Both the position numbers and the translations under genes were made by a program. From contig NC_018334.1 of the NCBI RefSeq assembly GCF_000234665.1, forward strand, positions 682,001-746,000: a stretch of DNA of 64,000 nt. The letters run 5' to 3'. The notes under the pieces were generated by a model, which did not search any database, was not told where the DNA came from, and worked only from the letters and a program-made list of their open reading frames with translations. Source of the stretch: Leishmania mexicana MHOM/GT/2001/U1103. Taxonomy: Eukaryota; Euglenozoa; Kinetoplastea; Trypanosomatida; Trypanosomatidae. Position 1 is the first letter of the stretch. Every line of letters starts with the position of its first letter. Of the stretch, positions 42,610 through 53,186 are shown one piece after another.

Positions 42610-44155
42610 TTTGAGGCAAGGCGAAGAAAAGGGAAGAGCGAAGAGATTCTGAAAAGAAAAGTGGGAGAAACTGCATGAAAGTGGTGAAAGGAAACATGGA
42701 GGGAGGGAGAGGGGTGTGTAGTGGAGGGCAAGGCGTGTGGAGGGGGGAGGGGAGTTGGCTCTCCTGAGAGTCTGGCGATTCTTTACAAAGCGAAAACAAG
42801 AAAGAGCAACGGAAAAGGGAAGCGAGAGCCGTGTGTGGGTGTGACAACAGAAAGCAGGGACGAAAGAGGAGAGAGAATAGTTAGAAGAACGTAAAACGGG
42901 GCGCGCAAAACGAGAATACCACCAGGAAAACGAGAGAGAAAACGTACCCCCCCCTCTCTCCCCCCGCACCCCCGCGCACTGGTGCATGAAGAAGGGGAGG
43001 GGAGGGGGAGGGGGGAGAAGGAGGAGAACACGGCGCACGCACTAAAGAAAAGAAAAATACATCACTGACGGCAACACGCATTCGAAAGTCGAACAATAAA
43101 AAAAAAGAACATAAAGAATTTGCATCAAGTACGTCATAACGTGGGAGAGAAAAAAAAGGCGGAGAGAGAGGGGGGGATTTAATAGTGCGGGAACATGACT
43201 TCGTGGTGAGAGGGGAGGGAGGGGCGGGCGAGAAATAAAGCACTTGTCCTGGGCACTACGGCCTGCTCGATTCGCAAGGGCAGCGATGACGGTTTCCATC
43301 GAAGACAACAGCAAGGAAAACAAGACGATTGATAAAAAAAAAGAGCAAGCGCCGAACGGTCCATGCACCGGACAAGCAAGAAAGACAGCGAGTGGAAGGG
43401 CGGATAGAGTCACACATCGGCATCCTTCCCAGACAAAAGGAAAGCAAGGTCAAGGAAGATACATAAAAGGTACGAAGAGAAAATACCATCAACGCGCATG
43501 TCGGCTACCGGCCCATGCATTTCTGGGGTACAAGGACTCGATCTTCTTTCCGTATTCAGTCGCTCTGCCTTTGCTGCGCCTCGGCTCAGATGCTCGACTC
43601 TTATTTCAGAGCAGCGATCAAGCGCCACAGACTGACGACCGCGGCACTGCCCGTTTTTGCTAGGGCGGTTTCGTGTGTGTTCGCCGTGTACGAGGAGGAA
43701 CTTGTGTAGAGGGTGGATCGACGCACATGCACCAGCGCGCGGTGAGCAATAATATATAGGTTACACATACATACATACAACTGCTGTGCAGACCCGTCCA
43801 AGGCGTGCATATCGATACACCGGGAGTTCGATAAGCGACCAACTCGGTGCATCAGGACGGCAACAGCGAGAAGAACACAGGCAGCCTACGTGAGCACACA
43901 CACACACACACACGAACAAGAGCTGCGGAGGCCAGAGAAAAACAAAGAGAGAACGAACGGGAGCGTGAGGCGTCCTGTATTACCGTGGGTGCAGGCGTGT
44001 GCTCAAGCACTGGCCTATGCGGCCGTCTCGCCATCCCCCTCCACTCCATAGCCGCCTTCCCCACCGCCACCTTTCTGCCACCTTGATCGTGTACGGTGCG
44101 CAGAAGCAAGGGAGGGGAAAGGGGAAAAAAGAGGAGCTGGCTCTGCGACGCCTCG

Positions 44156-47020
44156 TCACTGGCCGAAGGCCATCATGTGCGGGTGCTGTTGGTAGGGTAG
44201 CAGCGACGACGGTGCAGCGGCGGTGGCGCCAGTCGCGGTCGATTGCAAGATGCAGAGCTGCCCATTCACCATCACGTAGCTTGGGTACGGCTGCGGTGCG
44301 GCGGTAGCGACAGACGGGGTGTAGGACACCTGCGGCGCTGGTGCGACCTCGCTCCCCATTGAGCCATCTACAGAAATGAGTTGTCCCAGTGCATTCACGA
44401 GACACGTTCCGACCGACTGGGATGTTGGTGTGGTACCTTGACCATTGCCAGCACCCGCCACGCTCCACACGGCTTGCTGCGGAGAAGGAGACGGGGGCAG
44501 AGGAGACACCCCATGGCTGTACATCCCCTGGGGAGGCAAGGTGTGCAGCTGCTGTTGCGGTGCCGGCGACATCTGACCCGGGCCCTGACTGATAGGCATG
44601 AAGGTGTACATCATGGGGGCGCCTGCCGCCGCCATCGCCGCCGCCTCCGCGGGGTATGTGGCATACATTGAATTGAGGTGCCCTTGGCCAACGCTGCTTG
44701 TAAACGGATTTGGGGCAGCTTGAACTGCAGAGTGCACACTTGCATCGTACGCGGGTGGCTGTGGCAACGAGACTCCAGCGGCGATAGACGCGAGGTACGC
44801 CTGCTGAACGTCTGGACTCGCCGCCGAAAGGGTGAAGGGTAGCAACGTGCCTTTCTGGGGCAGCTTCGAGGACTGGAGTGGCTGGGAGAGGATATTCTGT
44901 CTGTGCACCGGAGGCACGCTTGGCGGCAGTGCACCGGTCGGGGTCTTGCCTGCATTCACGGCAGGCGTCGGCGACAGCATTGGCGACTTGTCATTCTGCC
45001 CGCGCGCGCCGATGTTGTGGAGACCACTGTTCGGATCTCTCGCAGCCCCGGCACCCCCAACGCCGCCGCGGTCAACCTTGCCCTGCTCCGCGTTACCGCT
45101 ACTACAACCGCCGTTTTTGCGACTCGATTGTCGGTTCGGGTTGGCAAACTTGGGCACGGTACCGTAGTAGAAGTCCTCGTGGCCGCGACGGAAGTGCCAC
45201 ACGTAAAAGGAGCCGTCGTGAACACAGGACCTGCTGACATCGTCGTAGACCCACCCCGGGTCCTGCTCCGTCGCCTCACGCGCCAGCTTGCACTCATCAC
45301 GCACAAGGGAGAGAAGGACGCTCTCGATGAAGATGTTGTCGTCGACGCGCCAGCTGCCCTTCTTCGCCTCAAAGGGGGCGGCATTGCCGTCGAGGCCGGT
45401 CGCTCCGCTGGAGTGGGTGGCCGCCGCGGACGCGCTGTCTTCATCGGAGGCCCCCTTCGCAGGATCGAGAGTGAGACCCGCTGAGCCACAGCGCGACGGT
45501 GCCTCAGACGACGACGACGAGGTGTTGTTCGAGCAGAACTTCAGCGCTTCGAGATGTGGTGTACCATAGAAGATATCGTCATCCTCGCTGAGATCGTGTG
45601 CCGCGGTAACACGGAGAGTTGGGCTGGCGCCCGTGCTGCGGGTGCTCGGGGGGACGTAGAAGGAGAGAATGTCGCCCCGACGCACCTGAAGAGTCTCCAC
45701 CACCGCCGATGTCGTGCCGTTGGCCACCTCGGCATCCTCGCTCAGGTCCGGCTGGTGCGCCAGTGACGGCGTGTGCGTTGGCCCATCGAGGGCCTCCACC
45801 GAAGCGCGATCCACCACCGTCACGGTGCTGTTCACACAGACCACGTACACCTCGTTGGCCGTGTGACTCCAGTTCGAGATGCTTGTCACAGCGCGAGTCA
45901 CGTACCCCTTTACCACGTAGGTGATCTTCGGAGAAGTGTTGCTCCCGCTCTTCAACGCACCCTCCAACGCTGCCACCTTCACAGCCAGAGATGCGTGGTC
46001 GTTGGAGACATCGGTGTACACGCTGCCAACGCGGGTCTCGGCGCGGTTCATCAGAACTTTCCCCGTCAGCCCAGCACGTTCCTTTCCAGCGCAACCCGCC
46101 AGGATAGGCTGTTGATGCGATAGTTGCTTCAGGACACGCTGCTCTGACTTTGCTTTCAGGAAGGAGATGTAGTAGCAGGCAACGGCGGGCATCATCTTGG
46201 CCACATACTCGCGACTCACTGCACCGTGGAGGCAGTACTCGTCGATGTAAAATTTGGAGTTTTTCGGCGCCTCCAGAACGTTTGCCATGCGATCCCGCAT
46301 CTCTCGCAGAAAGCACAGAAATGGAATGTTGGTCTTGAAGCACGTGAAACTGGCCGCCAGTGCAGGCACGTTCGGGAGACCGATGATTCTGCAACACTGA
46401 TGGTAGTAGATGTAGGCGGCGAGCAGGACTACACGGGACATGTTGTGGTCTCCCGCCGACTTCATAATCAACGTTCGGATCTTCAGCACATCATCGCGTT
46501 GAAAAGGAATGAGCGGGTCGTCTGGCCTCTTCACCAACGTGCAGGTATCCCCGATAATGCCGATCACCTTCGCGAAGGCAGAGGCACCGCCGCGGTTCGG
46601 CGACGGAAGCTGCACACTGCCCTCCGGCACGTAGTTCGTGCCCTCGTAGAGAAAGACAACAGCGCACAGCACGGGGCGGATGCGGTAGAAGTCGCCGACC
46701 TCGTAGACCTCGCGGACGGCGGCATTGGTCGGAAACATACCCTGTGCTGTGTGCCGAAGCAGGAGGCGGTGCATGTCCTCACGCGAGTTCTCGATGGGCG
46801 GGATGCGACTGAGGTCGCCGCTTTTGCCGTCAAAGTTGGGTCGCATGTAGTAGCGCACCGATGGGTCCGTGTAGGCTTCGTACAATTGCCTGAACAGCGG
46901 GCAGTCCGGGGTAGGAAAGTACGAGTCCACAATGGGGATCAGCGCCACCTGCCGCACCCCACTTTGTGGGACACGGAAAGGAGCATCCACCACGATCTCC
47001 GCACTCGGCGCGGTACCCAT
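44156..47020 (-). CDS. MGxxPS/KSAG family protein, paralogue A (shortest)
   Basis: The 954-residue protein starts MGTAPSAEIVVD, with Gly2/Ser6 as in N-myristoylated proteins. Family blocks: residues 24-58 (QVALIPI...YFPTPDCPLF...VRYY), 115-124 (RPVLCAVVFL), 184-208 (LIMKSAGDHN...YIYYHQ), 231-241 (NIPFLCFLREM), about 559-593 (IFIESVLLSLV...CKLAREA...DPGWV) and about 602-629 (FYVWHFRRGH...GTVPKFANPN). It is the most compact member and so probably closest to the core fold. The tail (640-954) is Pro/Gln/Ser/Gly-rich (for example SQGPGQMSPAPQQQLHTLPP) and ends HMMAFGQ, without the WDWR ending of paralogues B and C. The open frame extends 375 codons upstream, but that part is low-complexity UTR-like sequence beyond a splice acceptor. 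Function is unknown. Confidence 0.85.
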   Translation of the reverse strand: MGTAPSAEIVVDAPFRVPQSGVRQVALIPIVDSYFPTPDCPLFRQLYEAYTDPSVRYYMRPNFDGKSGDLSRIPPIENSREDMHRLLLRHTAQGMFPTNAAVREVYEVGDFYRIRPVLCAVVFLYEGTNYVPEGSVQLPSPNRGGASAFAKVIGIIGDTCTLVKRPDDPLIPFQRDDVLKIRTLIMKSAGDHNMSRVVLLAAYIYYHQCCRIIGLPNVPALAASFTCFKTNIPFLCFLREMRDRMANVLEAPKNSKFYIDEYCLHGAVSREYVAKMMPAVACYYISFLKAKSEQRVLKQLSHQQPILAGCAGKERAGLTGKVLMNRAETRVGSVYTDVSNDHASLAVKVAALEGALKSGSNTSPKITYVVKGYVTRAVTSISNWSHTANEVYVVCVNSTVTVVDRASVEALDGPTHTPSLAHQPDLSEDAEVANGTTSAVVETLQVRRGDILSFYVPPSTRSTGASPTLRVTAAHDLSEDDDIFYGTPHLEALKFCSNNTSSSSSEAPSRCGSAGLTLDPAKGASDEDSASAAATHSSGATGLDGNAAPFEAKKGSWRVDDNIFIESVLLSLVRDECKLAREATEQDPGWVYDDVSRSCVHDGSFYVWHFRRGHEDFYYGTVPKFANPNRQSSRKNGGCSSGNAEQGKVDRGGVGGAGAARDPNSGLHNIGARGQNDKSPMLSPTPAVNAGKTPTGALPPSVPPVHRQNILSQPLQSSKLPQKGTLLPFTLSAASPDVQQAYLASIAAGVSLPQPPAYDASVHSAVQAAPNPFTSSVGQGHLNSMYATYPAEAAAMAAAGAPMMYTFMPISQGPGQMSPAPQQQLHTLPPQGMYSHGVSPLPPSPSPQQAVWSVAGAGNGQGTTPTSQSVGTCLVNALGQLISVDGSMGSEVAPAPQVSYTPSVATAAPQPYPSYVMVNGQLCILQSTATGATAAAPSSLLPYQQHPHMMAFGQ

Positions 47021-47075
47021 TTTGTTCTTCTGTTGGTCCTTCTCGGTTGTTCCTGTCTTGCAAGCACGCAACGAT

Positions 47076-47077
47076 CT
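47076..47077 (-). promoter_or_regulatory. Predicted spliced-leader acceptor AG for paralogue A
   Basis: On the minus strand the tract CCCCCTCCCCCTGGTAG precedes the ATG at 47020 by about 56 bases; the AG is at 47077-47076. This removes the long upstream in-frame extension from the message. Confidence 0.5.
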
Positions 47078-48747
47078 ACCAGGGGGAGGGGGCAACGAAA
47101 GGCCGTGGACTTCCAGAAGCACACAGGGAAGATAGAGAGATAAGCAAGAATCGAGCAAGCTATCAACGCAGAGCGAGATATATATATATGAAAGAAGATG
47201 AGATAAACCTGTTTGTCGCACAGAGTGGCGCTGACAGGGATCCGGAAACGGTTGCGCAGCTGCACACACACACACACACACACGCGCGCGCAAACAAATA
47301 AATAATGACCAGGAAAGGAGGGCGGACGACGCGGATGAAAAAGAAGACAAGCAACAACAACAACAAGAAAGGTAAAAAAAAAAGATAAAGAGTCCGAGCA
47401 GAAGAGGGAGGGGGAGGGGGAGGGGGAGGGGAGACAGATGGAAAAGAGCGACACAAAGAGGGGGGTGAGTCGCGCGAGTCGAAATGATTGACGTCTGAAA
47501 TATATGGAGAAATACAATAATAATAATAAGAATCCGCCAGCGAACAGCCACGGCGGCGAGCAGGGAAGACCGTCTCGCTTTTCGATGACGCGATCTCTGC
47601 AAGTCAACGGCGCCTTCGATGGAGGGGTATGCAGAGTGGGTCGACTCTGCCTTTCCCTTTCTAGTTTCTCCCTCGTTGAATGTCACCTGTCTTGTTTTCT
47701 TGTTCGGTTGCAGTTGCGAATCGGAGTCGAGCCAGACACCACAGACACCGAAAGCACGAGAAGTGTCCGTAACACAGGGAGCTTGGGTGGAGGTGGAGGG
47801 GGGAGGAAGGGGGCCTGTGCCAGAGTGTATGCGCAGATCTCTGGAAGGGGGGAGGAGAGATGATGAAAAGAGCGCACGAGCAAGACTATGAAGTAATGGA
47901 GCAGCAGATGAGAAAGGGCGGGAGGCACGGGGGGTGAGAGGAGGAGCTGAAGCGGCGCGTCTTTCTTTTTTTTCGTATCGTCCTGATGCCCTTTTCACGC
48001 ACAAGGAGAGCGGGGGCGGTGCGGTTCGTGAAGCTGTGCGAAACAGAACAAGACGGCTAAATGGAGAAGAGTTCGAGGGGGCGGGGAGGGGGGGAGGGGG
48101 CGACAACGGGGAGGGAACACGAAGAAGGCACAAGCTGGAGACCACAAGAAAAAAAAAGGTAAACAGGAAACAAGAGAGAGAGGCCGCGAAGGTGATGAGT
48201 CTTTACTGCACGTGAGTGGATACGTATGTATAGGTGTGCGTTGTGCGGCTGAGCGGAAAACAAAAAGAAAAGAGAGAATGAACAGAGAGAAAGCGAAAGG
48301 CGGCCCTTTTTTACAGGAACGCCTTTCGAGGAGCAGAAATATCTTCCGCGAGGGAAAGGGAGCAAGAGTGCGAAAATGGCGAGAAGGGCTGCCTCGACAG
48401 CGTCCGCTCTGTGCGCACTGAATACAGTACTCCAACCCTGTGAAGAAGCCAAAGGGAGAAGAATAGCGATGAAATATCTGGGGTAACGAAAATCAGACGA
48501 GATCAGAAGCACCAGCGTCACGCTTGGGTGCGCACGCTTCGCTTTTCGGACTTGCCCTCCACGTCGAAGAAAAGGTCGCTCCCTTATTGCCACATGTACA
48601 GCTCTTCTTCTATCCTATGCACCGGGTGTTCGTGACGCCGGTTAAACAATATTTTTTTGTTTTGCGGCTGTTTTATACCCACCTTTTCGTTTTTTTCTTT
48701 TCGCGTCGGTCCACAAACGCATGCAAGCGAACCCACGAGAACAACGC

Positions 48748-48913
48748 AGATATAGATATATAGATATAGATAGATATAGAGAGAGATAATCGAAAAGGGC
48801 TCCCGCAGGCGTGGTACACAGGGAGCCTTTGAGAAGAAAAATCGTGAATCACAAGCCAAAGCACACACACACAGCATACAATATATATTATATATGTAAT
48901 ATATATATTATAG
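48748..48913. repeat. GATATA microsatellite and neighbouring AT-rich palindromic island
   Basis: 48748-48785 is an irregular GATATA/GATA repeat. 48879-48913 is almost pure A/T with self-complementary TATATA segments. Both stand out from the GC-rich surroundings. No function is evident. Confidence 0.7.
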
Positions 48914-50343
48914 GAATAAATACGAGGAGAAGGAGAAGGGGGGAGAGGAGTAGCAATGTGACAAGGCACAGTCAGAGAAACAGAGCCACACGCGCGCGCA
49001 GACACCAAGTGTCCGCCAGGGAAAGAGGAAGCGGAAACGACAACCACGTAAGGAAAATATTGGAGAACAGGTACAGATGATATTTACGGGGGTGAGGGAG
49101 GGAGGAGGGAGAAGGGGGGAGAAACACCAAACAGATCAGTAAGAGAGAGCGCGCGGTCAATGAAAGAGCGCAGGAGGAGGAGAGAGAAGTTCAAAGAAAA
49201 AGAAATGAGAGCACACAATGCCCAACCAACACGGGGGAAACGGGAAAGGAAACGCAAAGAGCGGACGGCAAAGACGTCGCACAACTGTCACGCAACGGAT
49301 AGACACGGGCTTCCAAAACGACTAAAGACAAAAAAAATACGAGAAGAGAAAGGGGAGAGAGAGACTCTGCTCTGATCGAGGAGAGCGACGGTCGATGTGT
49401 GTGTGTGTGTGGGTGGGTGGGTGGATGTTCCCTTTCCTTTTTTTCGTTGGGGCAGAAAAGATGACAGGGGCCACTCTTTGAGGAATGTGAGCGTGGCGTG
49501 ATGCAATGCTACGTTGATGTGTGCGTGTGCATGCGTGTGTGGAGATGAGGGGAAAGGAGTGAGAGGGACGGCAGGGAGATGCGCAGGGAAGAAGCGGAAG
49601 AGGGGTCATCACGCGCATGTTCGTTGCCGTCGACTTTAGAGACATCACCAGATTACAGAGCAGCTCACCCTGATGTGCGTGAGGCAATGACACGATCGGT
49701 ATCACTACTCCGAAGTGGTCCTGTAGCGCAGCCCGACAGCGCAGTCGTCCATCGCCTTCGCACTTCCTTGAGGTACGCGCACACATATACGTGCCTTCTT
49801 GCAAGGACTGGGCCACTTGGTCACATACCGTGCCTTCCCCCGCCAGCCTCGTCGGCCTTTCGTTTCGGCTCACTGAGTCTGTTTCCTCTGATGTGGTTGC
49901 TTCTTCTTGCCTCCCGCTTGACAAGTAGCTCTCTCGGTCCGTTGATTACCACAGTACTACGCGATAAAACGAAACAAAAAGGGAGAGACGAGTGGGACGA
50001 GAAGACATCTGATCGAACCATGTACCCTCATACGACAAATCTGAATGAGGGCACGACAGCAAGCGAGAGAGCGAGAGCGGGAAACAATTGAAGAGCCTGT
50101 AGAAAAGACTCAAGTCGCAGCTACATACATGTACGAGCACACACGGGTGAAAGAAAAAGACAGACCAAAAGACGGAAGGAGGTAAGGTGGGGTGAGGTGG
50201 TGGGGTGGTGGGGTGTGGTGGGGTGTGGTGGGGGGGGGATGACATTCCTTCTGTTCCCTTTCTTTGCCTGTTGACGCTTCTTTCATTGCATGTGTGGTAG
50301 AGAAATAAGTGGAGGAGGAGGAGGGAAGAGGGAGGGGAGGAGG

Positions 50344-50443
50344 NNNNNNNNNNNNNNNNNNNNNNNNNNNNNNNNNNNNNNNNNNNNNNNNNNNNNNNNN
50401 NNNNNNNNNNNNNNNNNNNNNNNNNNNNNNNNNNNNNNNNNNN
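50344..50443. other. Assembly gap (100 N)
   Basis: Exactly 100 unknown bases, the conventional length for a gap of unknown size. It is flanked on the left by GGA/GGGA-rich low complexity, a likely cause of the break. Confidence 0.98.
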
Positions 50444-50878
50444 CCACAAAAGGGAGGAAGGTGAAAGCAGAAACAACAAGAACACACGGGAGACGGAGCA
50501 CGCACCTCCGAATCGACAGCAGCACCAGCCAAACAAGGAGAAGACACACACACACGCATAGAGATCATCATTTAAACAAAAAAAGAAGGGGGAGGGAGGG
50601 AAGAGCGCTCAGATGTAAAAGGGGGTAAATGTGGGCAGCACTCTGGGATAAAAGAAGGGATCCGATATCGTCATCGCTTTGTTTTTTTACGTCATTGTTG
50701 TCGTGGAGACGGGTATTCGCGGGGTGAATGTGAGATCTCTCTCACAGCTGTAGCGGTCCATCTCTCTCTCCCCCCCCGCCCTCTAACCTGCCAGCAGTTC
50801 CATACATCTGCCTGCACAGATAGACGTACGTGTGTTCGTGCGTCTGCCTCTATTGCTCTTTCGTTTTGCTGTTGTGGT

Positions 50879-50911
50879 ACATATATAAATATATAACTAT
50901 ATATATATATA
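50879..50911. repeat. TA-rich microsatellite
   Basis: About 33 bases of nearly pure A/T (ATATATAAATATATAAC then TATATA units) in the kinase 3' spacer. Confidence 0.75.
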
Positions 50912-53186
50912 CGGCACGTATGCATGCATGGAAAGCGAATCGCGGGCGAACAACAAAAAACAACAAAAGGCAAGCGACGATATGGTTCAACATGACACGA
51001 AAGCCCCCCACAGAGAGAGAGAGAGAGACACCGGCACAGCATCGAGCCATCCACCACCGACATGGTCTCAACATTATTATATTTTCTGTGTGTGTGTGTG
51101 TGTGTGTGTCTGTGTGTACGTGTCTTGCGTGGGCCTTCCGATTCACGAGTGTGCGGACACACCAGCAGTACCCCAGAAGGACGAGATAAGGAGTAAGAGA
51201 GAGAGGGGGAGATACATGGGTGTTGGGTGAAGAAAAAAAAGGTTGATCGCTGGTGCGACTCACAGAACCGAATGCGCTGAAACACAGAGAGGGAGGTCAG
51301 ACCTGAGCGCGTGAGAGCAGGCGCACCGACACGCGAACGAACCCATTCGGAAAGTCGTTGCGCTGCCTGAGCTGCACACGCGCCGCTCCTGCAGAGACAA
51401 GACGGCAGCAAAGCAAGAGAAAGAGAGAGGGGAGCACAACCAGAACAACCAAAAAAAGAAAAAGGAGAAGTAGCGCAGAGTCAGGCGAAGTACGGGAAGA
51501 CGAACAAGAACGTCCGAAAGAAAGCAAAGCCAGTGTGGGGGACCTTTTTATTGAAGTCCGAGAGGAATGAAAACGGGGGGGAGCCGAGGCAGATAACGGG
51601 GTCTATGGCATGCGCCATCATCAGAGCCAGTCGCAGTGGGCGACAACCACAACGAAAAAAAAAAATCGTACAGACAAAAGATGAGGAGAAAAAGGCCACA
51701 CACAGACACAGACACACACACACCAACCCGAAGAAGAGCAACTCACCCTTGTTAGGGAAGGAGACACACACACACACACACACACACAGAGAGAGAGAGA
51801 ACGAGAAGGGGGTGGGGCGATGCACACACGCAGCAGCCAGCAGTGCTGCAGAGGTGCACCGAAAAAACAAAAAAGCGGCGCAAAAGACGTCGACAGGAAG
51901 CGCACACGCACACGCAAGAGAGAGAAAAAAAAGAAAAAGGAAAACTCGCGCAGAAAAAGTCAACGAGAACGCGGCGAGGCAAAAAGAGCAGAGAAGCGCA
52001 CGCACAGGCCAGAGAATGGACTCAGGTCTGGAAGGAGAGAAGAGACGAGGTCGCTCACACCCGTTACAAGTACAGACAACACACAACACACAACACACAC
52101 ATCAATACAAATAATAAAAAAACAAGAGGCAGTGCGAAAGGAGATCGCGTGCTTCTCTCACTGTTTTTCCCCCTTTTTTGCCTGTTTGGGCCTCTTCTGC
52201 CTCCTTTTGTTGTTGTTTGCATGGACGTTGAAAGGGGAATGACGAGATGCAGCATGGCGAGCAGCGTGGACAGATGGAAAGGAGTATCGATGCAGCGCAG
52301 CGCACGAAACATGTGCACGAGAGACAACGCGTTACGACGCCTTCACATCGGCACATAGCCAAGAGAAAGAGAGGAGGTGACGGATGCACACACACACACA
52401 CACGTTCTCCTTTGAAACGTGCAGAGACAACACAGCAGGCTTGGCGCCATGTGTGTGTGTGTGTGTGCCTATGTCCTTACAAAAGTAAGTACCATCTCTG
52501 CTCTCCCTTTCCGCCCCTGTGTACGCTTGCACGCCTTCCGCCCTCCCCAGTCACCAAAGACGGGTGCGTTTGGGTGACAAGAAAAAGATGGAGAGAAAAA
52601 GAAAGACACGTACATGTACAGTGCTGGTGCACGCGCAAAGGAAAAGAAAGCGAGAGAGTGGGGCGGGGGGCAGGAAGACAGGCACACGTGGTGCGAGGGG
52701 GCGAGCACGAGAGAGGGGGAACACGTCCACGCGTGTGCTTAAAGTGGCTGAAGGGAGTTGTGTACGTATGTGCATGCGTCCGTCTCGCTTCGATGCTGCG
52801 GATCTTTGAAGAGTGCGCGGTTCGAGGCGAAGAAGAGAGGAGAGAAGGGGGGAGAGTCCCCTTCTACTCCGGTGTACGGCCTCTGTGCCGAACTCTCTCT
52901 GCACCCTACCGCCCTCACATCCATTCTTCCATGAACAACCGTTGCTGCCCCTCCCATCCACCCACCGAGACGTAGACAGACGTGGTGGGACACCTCCTCG
53001 CATCTTCGCTGTCTTCACAGAGGTGGAAGAAAAGGTAAGAGAGAAAGCAACACCGACGTGCACCCCAACGCTTTCCTCACCAACGCAACAGAAAAGACAC
53101 AAACATCGGAGAGGCTAGTCCTTTTCCAGTCCTGAATCTGCTGTCGATGATGTTGCTGCGACTGAATATGGCTTGCTCGTCATCCT

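Larger units (their letters stand above)
33516..44155. other. 10.6-kb gene-poor region between paralogues A and B
   Basis: No convincing gene was found on either strand. The + strand is purine-rich over long stretches (GAGAGA, AAGAAA), so minus-strand frames such as 36539-37492, 37828-38670, 39196-40281 and 40430-41302 lack stops but encode Ser/Phe/Leu/Cys-rich junk. It must contain the 3' UTR of paralogue A and the 5' flank of paralogue B. It carries the SIDER fragment, a CAAAGCGGG tandem repeat, two notable inverted repeats, TATATA tracts (about 37374-37386 and 40619-40632), GT/CA microsatellites (36602-36622, 41516-41534) and a GC-richer island near 35480-35750. I could not fix a splice acceptor for paralogue B: the 100 bases before 33515 are not pyrimidine-rich on the coding strand. 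Confidence 0.65.
47021..53186. other. 6.2-kb intergenic region between the PDK1-like kinase and paralogue A
   Basis: It holds the long 3' region of the kinase gene and the 5' flank of paralogue A. It is composed of GA-rich and CA-rich low complexity, AT-rich islands, CA microsatellites (for example about 47262-47282 and 51765-51789), G-rich tracts (about 50180-50238) and an assembly gap. Open frames here are compositionally biased on both strands; none is supported as a gene. Confidence 0.65.

Noticed and set aside
47021..48145. In-frame 375-codon N-terminal extension of paralogue A
   Set aside because: It spans CA repeats, TATATA and GA-rich blocks and lies upstream of a good polypyrimidine tract and AG. 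The paralogues all begin at the MGxxPS site.
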